From Candidatus Hydrogenedentota bacterium (lineage in GTDB: Bacteria; Hydrogenedentota; Hydrogenedentia; Hydrogenedentales; SLHB01): a stretch of DNA of 15,871 nucleotides. Under the pieces are notes generated by a model. That model ran no database searches, was not told the DNA's origin, and worked only from the letters and a program-made list of their open reading frames with translations. This document shows, piece after piece, positions 1-6,892 of the stretch; position 1 is the stretch's first letter, and each line of letters opens with the position of its first letter. The stretch lies in assembly GCA_003552485.1 (NCBI GenBank), contig PUMX01000158.1:1-15871 (forward strand), written 5' to 3'. The position numbers and the translations under genes were made by a program.

Positions 1-102
1 CAACAAATGCAGGGCGAGGCGTTCGGCGGAGCGCAGCCCCACACCGGGCAACCGCCGGAGCGCATCAATGAGGCGTTGCATGGCGGGCGCATTATTGAGC
101 AT
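1..102 (-). CDS. recR: Recombination protein RecR, N-terminal 34 residues (cut by window edge)
   Basis: Only the first 34 codons are visible, reading leftwards from an ATG at 102 and staying open to base 1. They contain LIDALRRLPGVGLRSAERLA, the N-terminal helix-hairpin-helix of RecR, whose family pattern is a PGVG followed by a (K/R)SA(Q/E)R(L/I)A segment. RecR acts with RecO and RecF in loading RecA at gaps during recombinational repair. The Cys4 zinc finger and Toprim domain that would confirm it lie outside the window. The start is 10 bases after the def stop codon, so the two genes are probably co-transcribed. No clear Shine-Dalgarno sequence precedes it, which suits translational coupling to def. 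The identification rests on one motif, but that motif is quite specific. Confidence 0.85.
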   Translation of the reverse strand, partial: MLNNAPAMQRLIDALRRLPGVGLRSAERLALHLL

Positions 103-112
103 GATGGCAGGG

Positions 113-631
113 TCAGGTCCGATCCAAGGCGGAGCTGATCTGATCGCGGATGGTCTCCCATTCCTGCAGCTTGGCCTGCCGGGTAAGCACATCCACGCGA
201 TCCAGAAAGATCAATCCGTTGAGATGGTCCAATTCGTGCTGGATAATGCGGGCGAGCAGCCCCTCGGCCTCGAATTGCATGGGCCGTCCCTCGATGTCCA
301 GCGCTTCAACCCGGATACGAACGGCCCGAGGAACATTCGTGTATATCTGAGGCAGGCTAAGACAACCTTCCTCGCCTTCCTCCCTACCCTCCTCGTCAAG
401 GATGACCGGATTGACAAGGGCCATACGCTGTTCCGTGTAGGGCTCATTGAGCACAAAAAGCCGCTTGTCCACCCCAACCTGCGGCGCCGCCAATCCAACG
501 CCCTCATGCGCGTCCATGGTATCAAACATATCGTAGGCCAGGTTCGCGATCTTCTTGGTCACGGCATCGACAGGCCGCGCAACGGAAAGAAGCGGGTCAC
601 TCGGATACAGAACCACATCCAATACGGCCAT
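113..631 (-). CDS. def: Peptide deformylase
   Basis: This 172-aa cytoplasmic metalloenzyme removes the N-terminal formyl group from nascent proteins. All three family motifs are present: GVGLAAPQ at residues 44-51, EGCLS at 88-92 with the metal-binding Cys90, and QHELDH at 131-136 with metal ligands His132 and His136 and catalytic Glu133. Length is normal for the family. The ATG at 631 was chosen because MAVLDVVLYPSDPLL is the usual deformylase beginning and an AAGGAG lies 10 bases upstream. The frame is open to 745, but that extension matches nothing in the family. recR follows 10 bases downstream. In many bacteria def pairs with fmt instead, so the def-recR order is somewhat unusual. The 221 bases upstream show no clear promoter or terminator. 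Confidence 0.96.
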   Translation of the reverse strand: MAVLDVVLYPSDPLLSVARPVDAVTKKIANLAYDMFDTMDAHEGVGLAAPQVGVDKRLFVLNEPYTEQRMALVNPVILDEEGREEGEEGCLSLPQIYTNVPRAVRIRVEALDIEGRPMQFEAEGLLARIIQHELDHLNGLIFLDRVDVLTRQAKLQEWETIRDQISSALDRT

Positions 632-852
632 CGTTCTAGCACTCCTTGGCGCTCTCAAGCGCATCACTCGGTGAGCAACGTCCGCGCACCGCAGAAAAAA
701 GGGCAATCCGGCAGAATTCACACGCCGTTGGGCAGGAATCGCCACGAAAGGCTGCTACCGTCTACACGCCTGCAATTATTGAACCACATAGCAGCCGGTT
801 TCCACAAGAGCAACAATACGAACGCTCGTTTTAGCGCGCGGCGCGCAGTCGC

Positions 853-3474
853 TCAATCATCGCCCGAACGAGGCCGCACCACGGCGGTCGGCGTTTCATC
901 CCACGCCGCAGCGCCGTTCTGGATGGGTCTGCCGACCAGCCCAGGCTCCTGCTCCCAAAGCTCCGCAACAGCGTCGCTGTCCTCGGGATCATGACGAAGT
1001 TCGCTATCCAGCCGGATGAGCATCGGATCCAGTGGTTCGAGCAAGGCCGGAAAGCGCATATCCCGGCCGCGGATCAAGTCGCGGCCTCCCTGCCGCGCGC
1101 CATATAGATGGCTGACGACAGGTTCCTTTCTCAGGTTTACAATGTAAAGGTAGCCATTGCCATGATGTTCGACGTATCGCGTGCGAACACCCTCAAGCGG
1201 GTAGCCATACCGATTGATGGCGCGCGGGATCGGCGGCAAGTGGTCCGCCGCGTAAGCGCCATCAACAGCATGCAGATAGTTTGTGCTCTTATCGTGGCCT
1301 CGCAACACCACCGTCTGCCGCGTCGCGCTGATGACGTCAGTGCGGGAGCGGCCGCGCGCGTCGTACGGAATCAACGTGCCCGTCCGGATAAGCATACCCC
1401 CGTCGGCCACGTATTCCTCGATCGCCTCGAACGCATCATTGGAAACCGCCAGCGCGTGCGGAATGACGAGCACAGCGATATCGTCCAGTGCTCCAAGCAC
1501 ACACTGCTGCTCGGAAACAAAGCGGGCATTGTAGCCCGAAAAGGCAATTCCCTCAAAAGCTTCCAGCGCTGACGCAAGATACGGGTCTCCATCGCCGTAT
1601 ATCTTGCTGGGCATGCTCCATAGTATGCCCACTTCCGGGGAATCCTGCTGGAATGCGCGCACCAACGGCGCCAAGCGGTTGATGTCGAGCGCCGCTGTCG
1701 CGTAACCCTCCATGGCGTCTGGCCGATCGCGCAAGCTATAGCCCGTGAACGTCGCAGGATCCTCCGGTTTCCAGACAGCCGCCGCCGAACCGCTCACACC
1801 GTGCATGGCGGCCTCCCACAGCGCAGTGTGCACGTAGTCTCTGATGCTGAGGTTCCGCAAGGGCGCTTCGGGCTCAACAAACTGGTGGGCTACGTTGACC
1901 AGCGGCTGCCGGGGCGCGAAGGACCGAAGCAACGTGTACACGGCAGCGGAGCGGGGAAAGGCCATGGCGTAGTAGGGGTCGCGGGGACTGTTCGCCCACT
2001 CGACGGCGATCGCGTCGAACAACGCGCTCAACGATTCCCGGTCAATTCCGCTACGGGCTTCGCCCTCCTCGAAGGCGTCGGCCGGCAATCGTAGTTGCAG
2101 CGGCGCGCCGTCGAGGAGTCTGCGCGCTTCCGGCTCCAGCCGCGCCAGGACATCATACACCTGCTGCTGATAATAGCCCTGAAGATCATACTGGTAGACA
2201 GTCCGATGCGAGTCCCAATCGATATCGACCTCGTCGAAACCGGCATAACGTGTCTGCCAGATCCAGTTCATTTCGTGGCGATCTTCATAGGTCGACTTGA
2301 CGTATTCAAGGAAACCTTGCCGCAAACGCTCGCTCACCGGCGCATGAGGCGGGATGGCGTCTATCACGATGCTGTGGATGGCCCTCTTGTCCGCCAGCGC
2401 ACCCAAAAAAGACCATTCCGCGAGATGGGCGCGAACGGCTTCGAACTCGAACGCCCCCACGCCTTCGCCGCTATCTTCTTCCTCCCATGAGGCCAGCGCC
2501 GGTTGCGCCGAGTCATCGAAGGGCGGCAGCCGCAAGGATACTTGCATACCTGCGTCATGGCCCTTGTCCGCTAACGTCTGAATGGCCGTTGCGCGGTCGC
2601 CTGGAGAACCCTCATCGGGCTTTAGCGAAAGAATGGCGTAGTTCAGTCCGTAACGCGCCAGAAGGGGCAGGTCGCCGGCAAGATCCGAACCGCCGCTGAC
2701 CCCGGCAAGAAACACAGGCCGGTCTCCGGCGTAGAAGCCGCCGTTACGGGATCGCACGGGAGCATCCGTCACGGACGGCGGCGACTCGAAGTACTCCGGC
2801 GTATTCCGTGCAAAAACCAGCAAGGACCGTGTGCTGCGCACGGTCCGGCGCGCGTAATCAACGAGATACGCCGCATGAGCGATATCGCCCGCTTCGATAC
2901 GTTGTGCAGCCCGCTGTACGGCGTCTTGGGCCAGCGCCGCGCGCATACGGGCATAAGGCGCGGAATCCTCGCGTTCGCGCAAGCGCTCTACAAGGGCGTC
3001 AACGTCGGCCGCGGCCTCTTTGGCAGCCGCCGCCAAACCTTCGGCGGAATAACGGTAAACCGTCAATTCCTTCCAGCCGCCGAGTCCGCCTGGATACAGT
3101 AGGTACGTTAGCCGGGCGGTGTAAACCCCTTCGGGCAAGTCCCGGGCGTCCCAGCGAAAACGAAAAGGACTGCGCCCCCGGCGCAGTTCAAGCCACAGAA
3201 GGCCTTCTTCAAGGGTCTGACCCGAGTCATCAAGCAGTTCGAAGCGCACTTGGCCCGTCTCGTATATCGTGCGCGCCGTGACCTCGCCAGTGAAGACAAT
3301 TGGGCTCTCCGTGCTGTAGGCGTCTTCCGCCTCCACGGTGATTTCGGCCTCGGGAACGGAACGGCTGGCGCCGGGCGCAACCCAAAGGCGATCGTGGCCG
3401 CCCACGGCTTCCGCGTATGCCGCCAAGCCCACGCCGGCGACGAGGACGCATAAAATCAATGACCGCAAGAGCAT
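853..3474 (-). CDS. Secreted glycosidase-like protein with TIM-barrel and GH42-type trimerisation-like domains
   Basis: The protein has 873 residues. The ATG at 3474 follows AAAGGAT at a spacing of about seven bases and begins a signal peptide (MLLRSLILCVLVAGVGLAAYA). Regions in order, judged by eye: a beta-sandwich-like stretch at about 40-145, which includes WDARDLPEGVYTARLTY, a pattern typical of FlgD/Ig-like domains; a helical stretch at about 145-225; a region beginning FYAGDRPVFLAGVSGGSDL near 257 that resembles the start of a (beta/alpha)8 glycosidase barrel; and a Rossmann-like part around VGILWSMPSKIYG and EEYVADGGMLIRTG, typical of the trimerisation domain of GH42 beta-galactosidases. 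I could not find the NE(P) acid/base motif expected of active GH42 enzymes, so it may be a divergent or non-catalytic relative. It acts outside the cytoplasm; the substrate is unknown. It is transcribed from its own promoter, divergently from the secretin region. Confidence 0.72.
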   Translation of the reverse strand: MLLRSLILCVLVAGVGLAAYAEAVGGHDRLWVAPGASRSVPEAEITVEAEDAYSTESPIVFTGEVTARTIYETGQVRFELLDDSGQTLEEGLLWLELRRGRSPFRFRWDARDLPEGVYTARLTYLLYPGGLGGWKELTVYRYSAEGLAAAAKEAAADVDALVERLREREDSAPYARMRAALAQDAVQRAAQRIEAGDIAHAAYLVDYARRTVRSTRSLLVFARNTPEYFESPPSVTDAPVRSRNGGFYAGDRPVFLAGVSGGSDLAGDLPLLARYGLNYAILSLKPDEGSPGDRATAIQTLADKGHDAGMQVSLRLPPFDDSAQPALASWEEEDSGEGVGAFEFEAVRAHLAEWSFLGALADKRAIHSIVIDAIPPHAPVSERLRQGFLEYVKSTYEDRHEMNWIWQTRYAGFDEVDIDWDSHRTVYQYDLQGYYQQQVYDVLARLEPEARRLLDGAPLQLRLPADAFEEGEARSGIDRESLSALFDAIAVEWANSPRDPYYAMAFPRSAAVYTLLRSFAPRQPLVNVAHQFVEPEAPLRNLSIRDYVHTALWEAAMHGVSGSAAAVWKPEDPATFTGYSLRDRPDAMEGYATAALDINRLAPLVRAFQQDSPEVGILWSMPSKIYGDGDPYLASALEAFEGIAFSGYNARFVSEQQCVLGALDDIAVLVIPHALAVSNDAFEAIEEYVADGGMLIRTGTLIPYDARGRSRTDVISATRQTVVLRGHDKSTNYLHAVDGAYAADHLPPIPRAINRYGYPLEGVRTRYVEHHGNGYLYIVNLRKEPVVSHLYGARQGGRDLIRGRDMRFPALLEPLDPMLIRLDSELRHDPEDSDAVAELWEQEPGLVGRPIQNGAAAWDETPTAVVRPRSGDD

Positions 3475-3522
3475 ATGGGGATCCTTTCCCGGGAATAACA
3501 ATCGTTCGTCACAATGCGTTAT

Positions 3523-3551
3523 ATTGTAGGGGCCGCCCCATGGGGAGTCAA
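3523..3551 (-). promoter_or_regulatory. Near-consensus sigma-70 promoter for the glycosidase-like gene
   Basis: On the minus strand TTGACT (3551-3546) and TACAAT (3528-3523) are separated by exactly 17 bases, each differing from the consensus hexamer at one position or little more. The predicted transcription start near 3516 would leave a leader of about 40 bases containing the AAAGGAT ribosome binding site before the ATG at 3474. The spacer contains CCCCATGGGG, a perfect 10-bp palindrome at 3536-3545 that could be an operator; this last point is inference. Confidence 0.7.
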
Positions 3552-3708
3552 TGGGTTAACGTAATCAGTAACGCACAGAAACGAGGCGGCGTTGACCCCC
3601 ACTGCCTTTGCCTATTTATATTATATGAGCGATGTGCACTATATAAATTCTGCGACACATTTCTTGTCCGGCGCCCCATGCCCCTGCTGAAGCTTATGCC
3701 TAGGATAG

Positions 3709-3738
3709 TTGTTGCGCCCGGTCACATTTTGCGATAAT
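3709..3738 (+). promoter_or_regulatory. Candidate promoter for the Skp-like gene and first secretin cassette
   Basis: TTGTTG at 3709-3714 and GATAAT at 3733-3738 are 18 bases apart. The -10 is good and the -35 is only half consensus. A second possibility lies upstream: TTGACC at 3592-3597 followed by a run of TA-rich sequence at 3613-3626, where the best -10 (TATATT, 3617-3622) needs a long 19-base spacer. Either would give a long leader, over 350 bases, before the first gene. Neither is convincing by itself. Confidence 0.3.
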
Positions 3739-4120
3739 AATTGTAAGTTAATGAGAATGAGGCCGCCTTGCCAGAGTCTACGCTACGAGCCGCCCGAAAT
3801 GGCATGGGCTTGGCGCGGAACTTTTGGTTAAGCGTGGGGATAGTGTTTATCATGAGCCGTTTTGCGCCGATAAAGTGGTCTTTGGTCGAGGCTTGTCAAC
3901 GGCCCCGGCACGGCGCTTGCAAAGGGAAATGGCGCAAGCCGGCAAGGGTAACTCGTGGGGAGTGCTGCGGGAACAATCCGCCAAGGTCGTATCGTTTGGT
4001 GGGAAAAGGCGAAGCGGCTCCATTGAATTGAAACGAAGGAGCCGGGTTGGTTTCGGTAGCGATTCTGGTAGAGGCGGCTTAGTCCGCTCAACATAAATAG
4101 AAAGGCGTATGGTGATTCTT
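3739..4120 (+). other. Long untranslated leader or gene-free stretch before the secretin region
   Basis: About 380 bases without a convincing gene. The short frames here overlap one another on both strands and encode nothing recognisable. The stretch contains stem-forming sequence: GCTTGC at 3916-3921 with GCAAGC about a dozen bases later, and a perfect 7-bp stem CGGCTCC (4015-4021) with GGAGCCG (4038-4044) around a 16-base A-rich loop. No T-run follows, so these are not intrinsic terminators. It may be a structured mRNA leader for the operon that follows. No known riboswitch class was matched. Confidence 0.35.
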
Positions 4121-4525
4121 ATGAACAAATCTACTGCGCTACTCGTGGTGGTGGGGTTCATTATGGTCTTGGGATGGGCCGCCCACGCCGCCTACAGCAT
4201 CCCGGAAGACAAGGTTGAAAGCCAAAAGATATACTTTGGTTCCGCCTCAGATTTCAAAAAAGCGGCCGAAGTAAGCTTCGACACAGTCGTGCGCGCGACG
4301 CCCGAGTACCAGGAAATCCGCAGCCACGAGATCGAGCGGGGCACGGGCAAGTACTGGGTGCTGATGACGCGCGCCAGCGAACGGGCAAGCGCCAGAATCC
4401 GGTCGAAATACCGCGAGACCGATTTCGATCTGCTCACCGAGCGGGGCTACCTGGAAACCGTGGATCCCGAGATTCCCGTTGAAGACATAACCGATCAGGT
4501 CGTCCAAACCTTTGAGGACAACTAA
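4121..4525 (+). CDS. Small exported protein, possibly Skp/OmpH-like periplasmic chaperone
   Basis: The product is a 134-aa protein with a signal peptide (MNKSTALLVVVGFIMVLGWA, then AHA), leaving about 110 mature residues. The mature part is largely helical and charged. Its end, DFDLLTERGYLETVDPEIP followed by EDITDQVVQTF, resembles the C-terminus of the OmpH/Skp family, in which a (Y/F)DL segment, a short strand and a DITDxVL helix close the chaperone. Skp escorts unfolded outer-membrane proteins through the periplasm, which would fit its place just before genes for outer-membrane secretins. It is shorter than Skp (161 aa), so the tentacle coiled coils would be truncated. ATG 4121 is preferred because GGTGAT sits four bases upstream. 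An in-frame ATG at 4109 is an alternative, adding four residues, with AAAGG only three bases before it. The next gene starts 59 bases downstream. Export is fairly sure; the family is tentative. Confidence 0.65.
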   Translation: MNKSTALLVVVGFIMVLGWAAHAAYSIPEDKVESQKIYFGSASDFKKAAEVSFDTVVRATPEYQEIRSHEIERGTGKYWVLMTRASERASARIRSKYRETDFDLLTERGYLETVDPEIPVEDITDQVVQTFEDN

Positions 4526-4584
4526 AGGTCTGCAGCAAAGCGAACGAGCAACCGCAACATAAGCGGAGGTAAGAAAGGTTATCT

Positions 4585-5589
4585 GTGAGAGTGGGTGAGA
4601 ATATGACGCGGATGCGCCTGACGCTGGTCCTCGGGATGGGGCTTGGTATTGTGTTGGCGTTGGGAGGCTGTGTCACGTCTCCGCGCGCGACGATTCATGA
4701 AACCGACGATACAAGCGCGGCGGCGCGCATCGCGGAAAGCGGCGCGGCCCGGAAGGAAGTAGAACAGGCGCGCGAGATGATACACCACGGTGAGTACGGC
4801 GGAGTCGTGCCCCGGCTTCATCACGCGATCTCGAAGTATCCTCGCCTTGACGAGGCTCTCGAGGCCCGCTTCCTGCTTGGCGTAAGCTACTACGAGCTAT
4901 CGAGTTACCGCGATGCCGCCGAGATGTTCCGCGACTATCTGCGCATGGCCCCAGAAGGCGAATTCGCCGAGAAGAGCCGCGAATACCTTTCGCGTATTGC
5001 CGACGAATACGAACGCAGATATGACACTGCGGAGGAACTCGATCGGAAGCTGCAAGACGTACTGGAGACAGTCAGCGAGGATCCCGATGATATCGAGCAG
5101 CGCCTCGAGTTGGCCGACGTGTTGTGGAGACGTGGCGACTACGAAAACGCCGGGAAAGTATACAAGAGCATTGTCGAGGAGCGCCCCGATTTTGCTGACG
5201 ACGCCACGGTGGCCAGCCGGGTCGATTTCGACGCTGATGGCGAGATGGTGTTGAAAACGCCTCGGGAAGTCCAACGCCGACAGGTCGAGAGCGAGCCGTT
5301 GGCTATCACTAATGTAAATTCGTATCGTAGCGGACGCGACCTGATAACCCGCGAGCATCGCCACTACGTTGTTACAGGCCAGGCCGTGAACCGCAGCGAC
5401 AGCGTCTTGCGCGGGGTGCGGGTTGATGTAACAATCTATGGCTTCGGTAACGTGGTGTATGACACGAATACCGTCAACATAGGCCAGCTCAACCCGGGTG
5501 AACAGCGCGCGTTCAGTGTAAAATTCAGCCAATTCGAAAATATTGAGAACATCAACAGGCATGAAGTCGTTGGAAGCTTCGAAGAATGA
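4585..5589 (+). CDS. Cassette copy 1, gene A: TPR-like lipoprotein with C-terminal FxLYD-like beta domain
   Basis: A 334-aa predicted lipoprotein. Residues 10-28 form a hydrophobic signal ending in a lipobox-like LGGC with Cys29; valine follows the Cys, consistent with outer-membrane sorting under the E. coli Lol rule. Residues about 55-145 (for example HAISKYPRLDEALEARFLLG and YYELSSYRDAAEMFRDYLRM) look like TPR helices of the BamD/CpoB type, and 170-200 look like a further repeat. Residues about 241-330 form a beta domain with YVVTGQAVNRSDSVLRGVRV and LNPGEQRAFSVKF, a pattern like the FxLYD/DUF3426 fold. The start is GTG at 4585, with AAGG six bases upstream; it is supported because copy 2 places GTG and Cys29 identically. 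B1 starts seven bases after its stop. I infer that it assists or anchors the secretins, as pilotins and BamD-like proteins do. The role is unproven. Confidence 0.85.
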   Translation: MRVGENMTRMRLTLVLGMGLGIVLALGGCVTSPRATIHETDDTSAAARIAESGAARKEVEQAREMIHHGEYGGVVPRLHHAISKYPRLDEALEARFLLGVSYYELSSYRDAAEMFRDYLRMAPEGEFAEKSREYLSRIADEYERRYDTAEELDRKLQDVLETVSEDPDDIEQRLELADVLWRRGDYENAGKVYKSIVEERPDFADDATVASRVDFDADGEMVLKTPREVQRRQVESEPLAITNVNSYRSGRDLITREHRHYVVTGQAVNRSDSVLRGVRVDVTIYGFGNVVYDTNTVNIGQLNPGEQRAFSVKFSQFENIENINRHEVVGSFEE

Positions 5590-5596
5590 GGATGAT

Positions 5597-6793
5597 ATGC
5601 GAACGCTACCGCGGCGCAGTTCGGTTTTTTGGGTGTGTAGTTTGGCGGCGCTGGCCGTATTGACAGGAGGATTCGCGCACGCTGACGAACCGCAGCAAGT
5701 GAATGTTAACGTTAAGATCCTAGAGTTTCAGACAGAGCTAGGAATGGAAACGGGCTTCAGCGCCTATTTTGAGCAACGGGAACTGCAGCGGCCCTATGGA
5801 CGCGTGTCAAGCAATCGTGGCATTGTCGAGGCCGCTGATATCACCTTCCCCATCCGCGGTGATGCCGCCATTACGGTTTTTCTGGATCGCATCTCGACGT
5901 ACTACGGCGACATCGAAGCAGTCATTCAAGCCCTCGTGGAAGAAGAACGCGCTTTTATTCTCTCTCGTCCGCGCGCCATGGTGCCCATTGGCTCCGACGT
6001 TCCGACCACGGTGCAAACCGTCAACCGGGTCCCGTACGAGGACACGGTTGTGGTGGGCAATACTGCCGTGCAGATCACCGATTTCCGGGACACGGGCGTC
6101 AGCCTCGATATCTCGGTGCCCGAAGTGACGGATGACGACGGAGATTGGGCGACCAACGACGACACCTATATCAAGCTCGATGTGCAAGCCGAGGTGATAG
6201 AAGAAGGCGCGCGGAGAACCGTCGCGCTGGACGATCGGTTTCAAAACGCGGAGGATATGGCGCTGGGCAGAACCGGGATAACCGCGCCGGAATTGGTGTC
6301 CCGGAGCATCGAGACAAGCGCGTGGGTCCGTCACGGACAGGTGCTCGTGATAGGTGGACTGTACCGGAACATTCAGACCAGGCGCTTGGATACGCTGCCT
6401 TGGTTGACGCAAGCCGAACATATGGCGACAAGTCTTGCCGAAAATGTCATCTCGCCTGCCTATTTGCCGGATACGCCGGTCTCCACGGCGTTGGGAAGCA
6501 GCGCAACAGAGGAAGGCCGACGGGAGTTGGTGTTTCTTATCAAAGCCGAGACCTGGCACCCTGCCTTTACGCTGGCGGAGGAGCACCGTTTCAGAGAAAT
6601 TGAAGAAGAGGACGAGGATCGGTTCTCGCCGGCTGACGTCATTTCCGATGTCCTTTTCTCGCCTGGCGATGTCGTGCGAGACGTCGTCGGCGGGGTAGGC
6701 GGCGTCATTGATGAGGTGGGCGAGCTTCCCCGCGGCATGATGCATCCTCATGGCGACATTTACGACCCGCAGGTCAAAGGCATCGAAGAATAA
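5597..6793 (+). CDS. Cassette copy 1, gene B: minimal secretin-domain protein
   Basis: This 398-aa protein has a signal peptide ending near AHA (residue 29). The secretin core begins almost at once with QVNVNVKILEFQTELGMETG (the QVxVExxIxE strand of GspD/PilQ proteins), continues through AFILSRPRAM (119-128) and VSLDISVPEV, and reaches the signature GQVLVIGGL at 247-255, 11 residues before LP. No N0, N1 or N2 domain is present; canonical secretins are about 550-750 aa. After the core, residues 321-398 form a tail with two FSPxDV motifs (343-348 and 354-359), a Gly-rich segment and the ending PRGMMHPHGDIYDPQV, which is kept in copy 2. Secretins form outer-membrane channels, and tails of this kind often bind pilotin lipoproteins. 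The ATG at 5597 follows GAGG by five bases; a TTG-initiated extension overlaps gene A and is unlikely. Confidence 0.88.
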   Translation: MRTLPRRSSVFWVCSLAALAVLTGGFAHADEPQQVNVNVKILEFQTELGMETGFSAYFEQRELQRPYGRVSSNRGIVEAADITFPIRGDAAITVFLDRISTYYGDIEAVIQALVEEERAFILSRPRAMVPIGSDVPTTVQTVNRVPYEDTVVVGNTAVQITDFRDTGVSLDISVPEVTDDDGDWATNDDTYIKLDVQAEVIEEGARRTVALDDRFQNAEDMALGRTGITAPELVSRSIETSAWVRHGQVLVIGGLYRNIQTRRLDTLPWLTQAEHMATSLAENVISPAYLPDTPVSTALGSSATEEGRRELVFLIKAETWHPAFTLAEEHRFREIEEEDEDRFSPADVISDVLFSPGDVVRDVVGGVGGVIDEVGELPRGMMHPHGDIYDPQVKGIEE

Positions 6794-6892
6794 AGCCATT
6801 ATTTGATAGGGGCGCAATGCGGGCGCGGAAACCATGGACTGCCGCGGCATAGACGATCGTCCCCATAGAGAAGTTAATGGAGTCAAGGACTT

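Noticed and set aside
632..745. Upstream extension of deformylase to 745
   Set aside because: The added 38 residues do not resemble the family, and a good Shine-Dalgarno sequence precedes the ATG at 631.
837..850. GC-rich hairpin after the glycosidase-like gene as a terminator
   Set aside because: The stem is only about five base pairs and is followed by TAAAA on the transcribed strand, not a T-run.
3768..4031. Overlapping short frames in the divergent intergenic region
   Set aside because: Several frames on both strands overlap here with no ribosome binding site and no familiar sequence.
3900..4045. Partial resemblance to a cobalamin riboswitch (AAAGGGAA followed by GGCGCAAGCC, and a later GGGAAAAGGCG)
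   Set aside because: The diagnostic GCCACTG box and the expected order and pairing of the conserved blocks are missing. The downstream genes also have no link to cobalamin.
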